From positions 1 to 12,732 of the forward strand of contig JAQVLH010000014.1 in assembly GCA_028704265.1 (NCBI GenBank): a DNA stretch of 12,732 bases, in the 5' to 3' direction. Shown piece after piece: positions 11,805 to 12,732 of this stretch. The notes below the pieces were generated by a model that was not told the origin of the DNA, made no database searches, and saw nothing but the letters and a program-made list of their open reading frames with translations. The stretch's first letter is position 1. Every line of letters begins with the position of its first letter. Made by a program: the position numbers and the translations under genes. Origin of the DNA: Candidatus Nanoarchaeia archaeon. Its GTDB lineage: Archaea; Nanobdellota; Nanobdellia; Tiddalikarchaeales; Tiddalikarchaeaceae.

Positions 11805-12732
11805 TCATAATCGTTTTAATTTTTCAACTGATTTGATTAATATTTTTGCAACTTGTTCTATTTCTTCATCTGTTGTAAATCTTCCAAGCCCAAAACGAAT
11901 AGTAGAATTTGCTCTATTTGCATTATAACCTAAAGACAAAATAACATATGAAGGTTTTATATTATTAGATGTGCATGCTGATCCTGTAGAACAAGCTACA
12001 TAATCTTTTATTTCATTAATTAAAGCTTTAGCATCTATTCCTTCAATGTATAAACTTAAATTATGAGGTAATCTGTTTTTTAATGTTCCGTTAATTTCGA
12101 CTTTTATTTTTGATGAAATAAGTTCATATAATTTATCTCTCAATTTTTTTATTCTATTACTATTTTGTAATAATTCTTCTTTAGCTATTCTAGAAGCAGC
12201 ACCTAAACCTACAATTCCCGGAGTATTTAATGTTCCTGACCTCAATCCTCTTTCATGACCACCTCCGTACATAATTGGGTTTAGTTTTACTCCTTCTTTT
12301 ACATAAATTGCTCCAACTCCTTTTGGACCATATATTTTATGTCCAGAAATAGACATTAGATCAATATTCATTTCATTAATATTCAAAGGTATATGTCCAA
12401 ATGCTTGTGCGGCATCAGTATGAAATAAAATTTTATGTTCTTTAGCTATTTTTCCAATTTCATTTAAGGGATTAATAGTTCCTATTTCATTATTTGCTGA
12501 CATTATTGAGATTAGAATTGTTTTTTGAGTAATTAGTGATTTTAATTCTTCAATATTTATGTTTCCTTCTTTATTAACATTAAGATAAGAAATAATATAT
12601 CCTTTTGATTCTAAGTATTTACATGGATCTAAAATTGCTTTGTGTTCTATTTTTGTTGTTATTATATGATTTCCTTTGTCCTTTAATTGTTCAGCAACAC
12701 CTAATATTGCTAAATTATCTGATTCTGTTGCT
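11805..12732 (-). CDS. dndA: cysteine desulfurase DndA (IscS/NifS-like), 5' end outside window
   Basis: The frame is open to the window edge. Reading from 12731 gives A-T-E-S-D-N-L-A-I as first visible residues, equivalent to the G-A-T-E-S-N-N-L-A-I segment of class V cysteine desulfurases, so roughly 70 residues are missing. The 308 visible residues include I-E-H-K-A-I-L-D (PLP-stacking His), S-A-N-N-E-I-G, H-T-D-A-A-Q (PLP-binding Asp and Gln), the Schiff-base lysine in S-G-H-K-I-Y-G-P-K-G (codon at 12338-12336) and the catalytic cysteine in S-T-G-S-A-C-T-S (codon at 11975-11973). It releases sulfur from cysteine as a protein persulfide. By itself it could be an IscS, NifS or DndA; the position 9 nt before dndC, in the same direction, makes DndA the likely role. 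Confidence 0.88.
   Translation of the reverse strand, partial: ATESDNLAILGVAEQLKDKGNHIITTKIEHKAILDPCKYLESKGYIISYLNVNKEGNINIEELKSLITQKTILISIMSANNEIGTINPLNEIGKIAKEHKILFHTDAAQAFGHIPLNINEMNIDLMSISGHKIYGPKGVGAIYVKEGVKLNPIMYGGGHERGLRSGTLNTPGIVGLGAASRIAKEELLQNSNRIKKLRDKLYELISSKIKVEINGTLKNRLPHNLSLYIEGIDAKALINEIKDYVACSTGSACTSNNIKPSYVILSLGYNANRANSTIRFGLGRFTTDEEIEQVAKILIKSVEKLKRL

Noticed and set aside
12504..12732. Treating the desulfurase as starting at the ATG at 12503
   Set aside because: The frame stays open to the window edge and encodes conserved desulfurase sequence upstream of that ATG, including the A-T-E-S and E-H-K-A segments, so the true start is beyond the window.
1..12732. CRISPR array or complete insertion sequence
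   Set aside because: No regularly spaced repeats of 20-40 nt were found, and no transposase catalytic domain with terminal inverted repeats is visible on either strand.

Overview
The window looks archaeal. Several genes start within a few bases of where transcription should begin, with an AT-rich TATA element centred about 26-28 nt upstream of the ATG (before 92, 4062, 4594 and 7639). One pair of small genes encodes the two halves of a TFB-like factor, a zinc ribbon and a single cyclin-type repeat. The low GC content, dense packing and gene set would suit a DPANN-type archaeon such as Woesearchaeota or Pacearchaeota, but that is inference and no marker gene in the window proves it.

Left part (1-1293, + strand): a leaderless 66-residue protein resembling the N-terminal end of IS1634-type transposases; a TATA element followed by a 15-codon mini-ORF and a long leader; a translationally coupled zinc-ribbon/cyclin-repeat pair that looks like a split, miniature TFB; and a 56-residue two-helix membrane protein.

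Middle part (1301-6828): a UvrD/Rep-family helicase fused to a RecB-type PD-(D/E)XK nuclease (- strand); divergent from it, a YdjM-type membrane metal hydrolase; then a winged-helix P-loop ATPase with two C-terminal membrane helices, preceded by two perfect palindromes; then a very AT-rich lysine-rich protein with a clear C-terminal PD-(D/E)XK nuclease motif.

Small island (about 6830-7600, - strand): visibly richer in G and C than either side. It carries a 78-residue unknown gene and a DUF2958-like gene in an ATGA-coupled pair. Each of the two ribosome-binding sites lies inside a strong inverted repeat.

Right part (7639-12732): a stand-alone LigD-type 3'-phosphoesterase on the + strand runs tail to tail, with no spacer, into a four-gene - strand DNA phosphorothioation operon, dndA-dndC-dndD-dndE (dndA cut by the window edge). 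DndA mobilises cysteine sulfur, DndC is the PAPS-reductase-like Fe-S enzyme that activates the DNA or transfers sulfur, DndD is an SMC-like ATPase and DndE a small DNA-binding partner; together they replace a non-bridging phosphate oxygen with sulfur. No dndB lies between dndA and dndC, and no DndFGH or Pbe restriction partner is recognisable here. The A+T-rich codon use of the dnd genes and the PD-(D/E)XK gene, against the helicase and ATPase genes, suggests that the right half is a transferred defence region. The window therefore holds a known modification module together with several less familiar genes that could be its partners.
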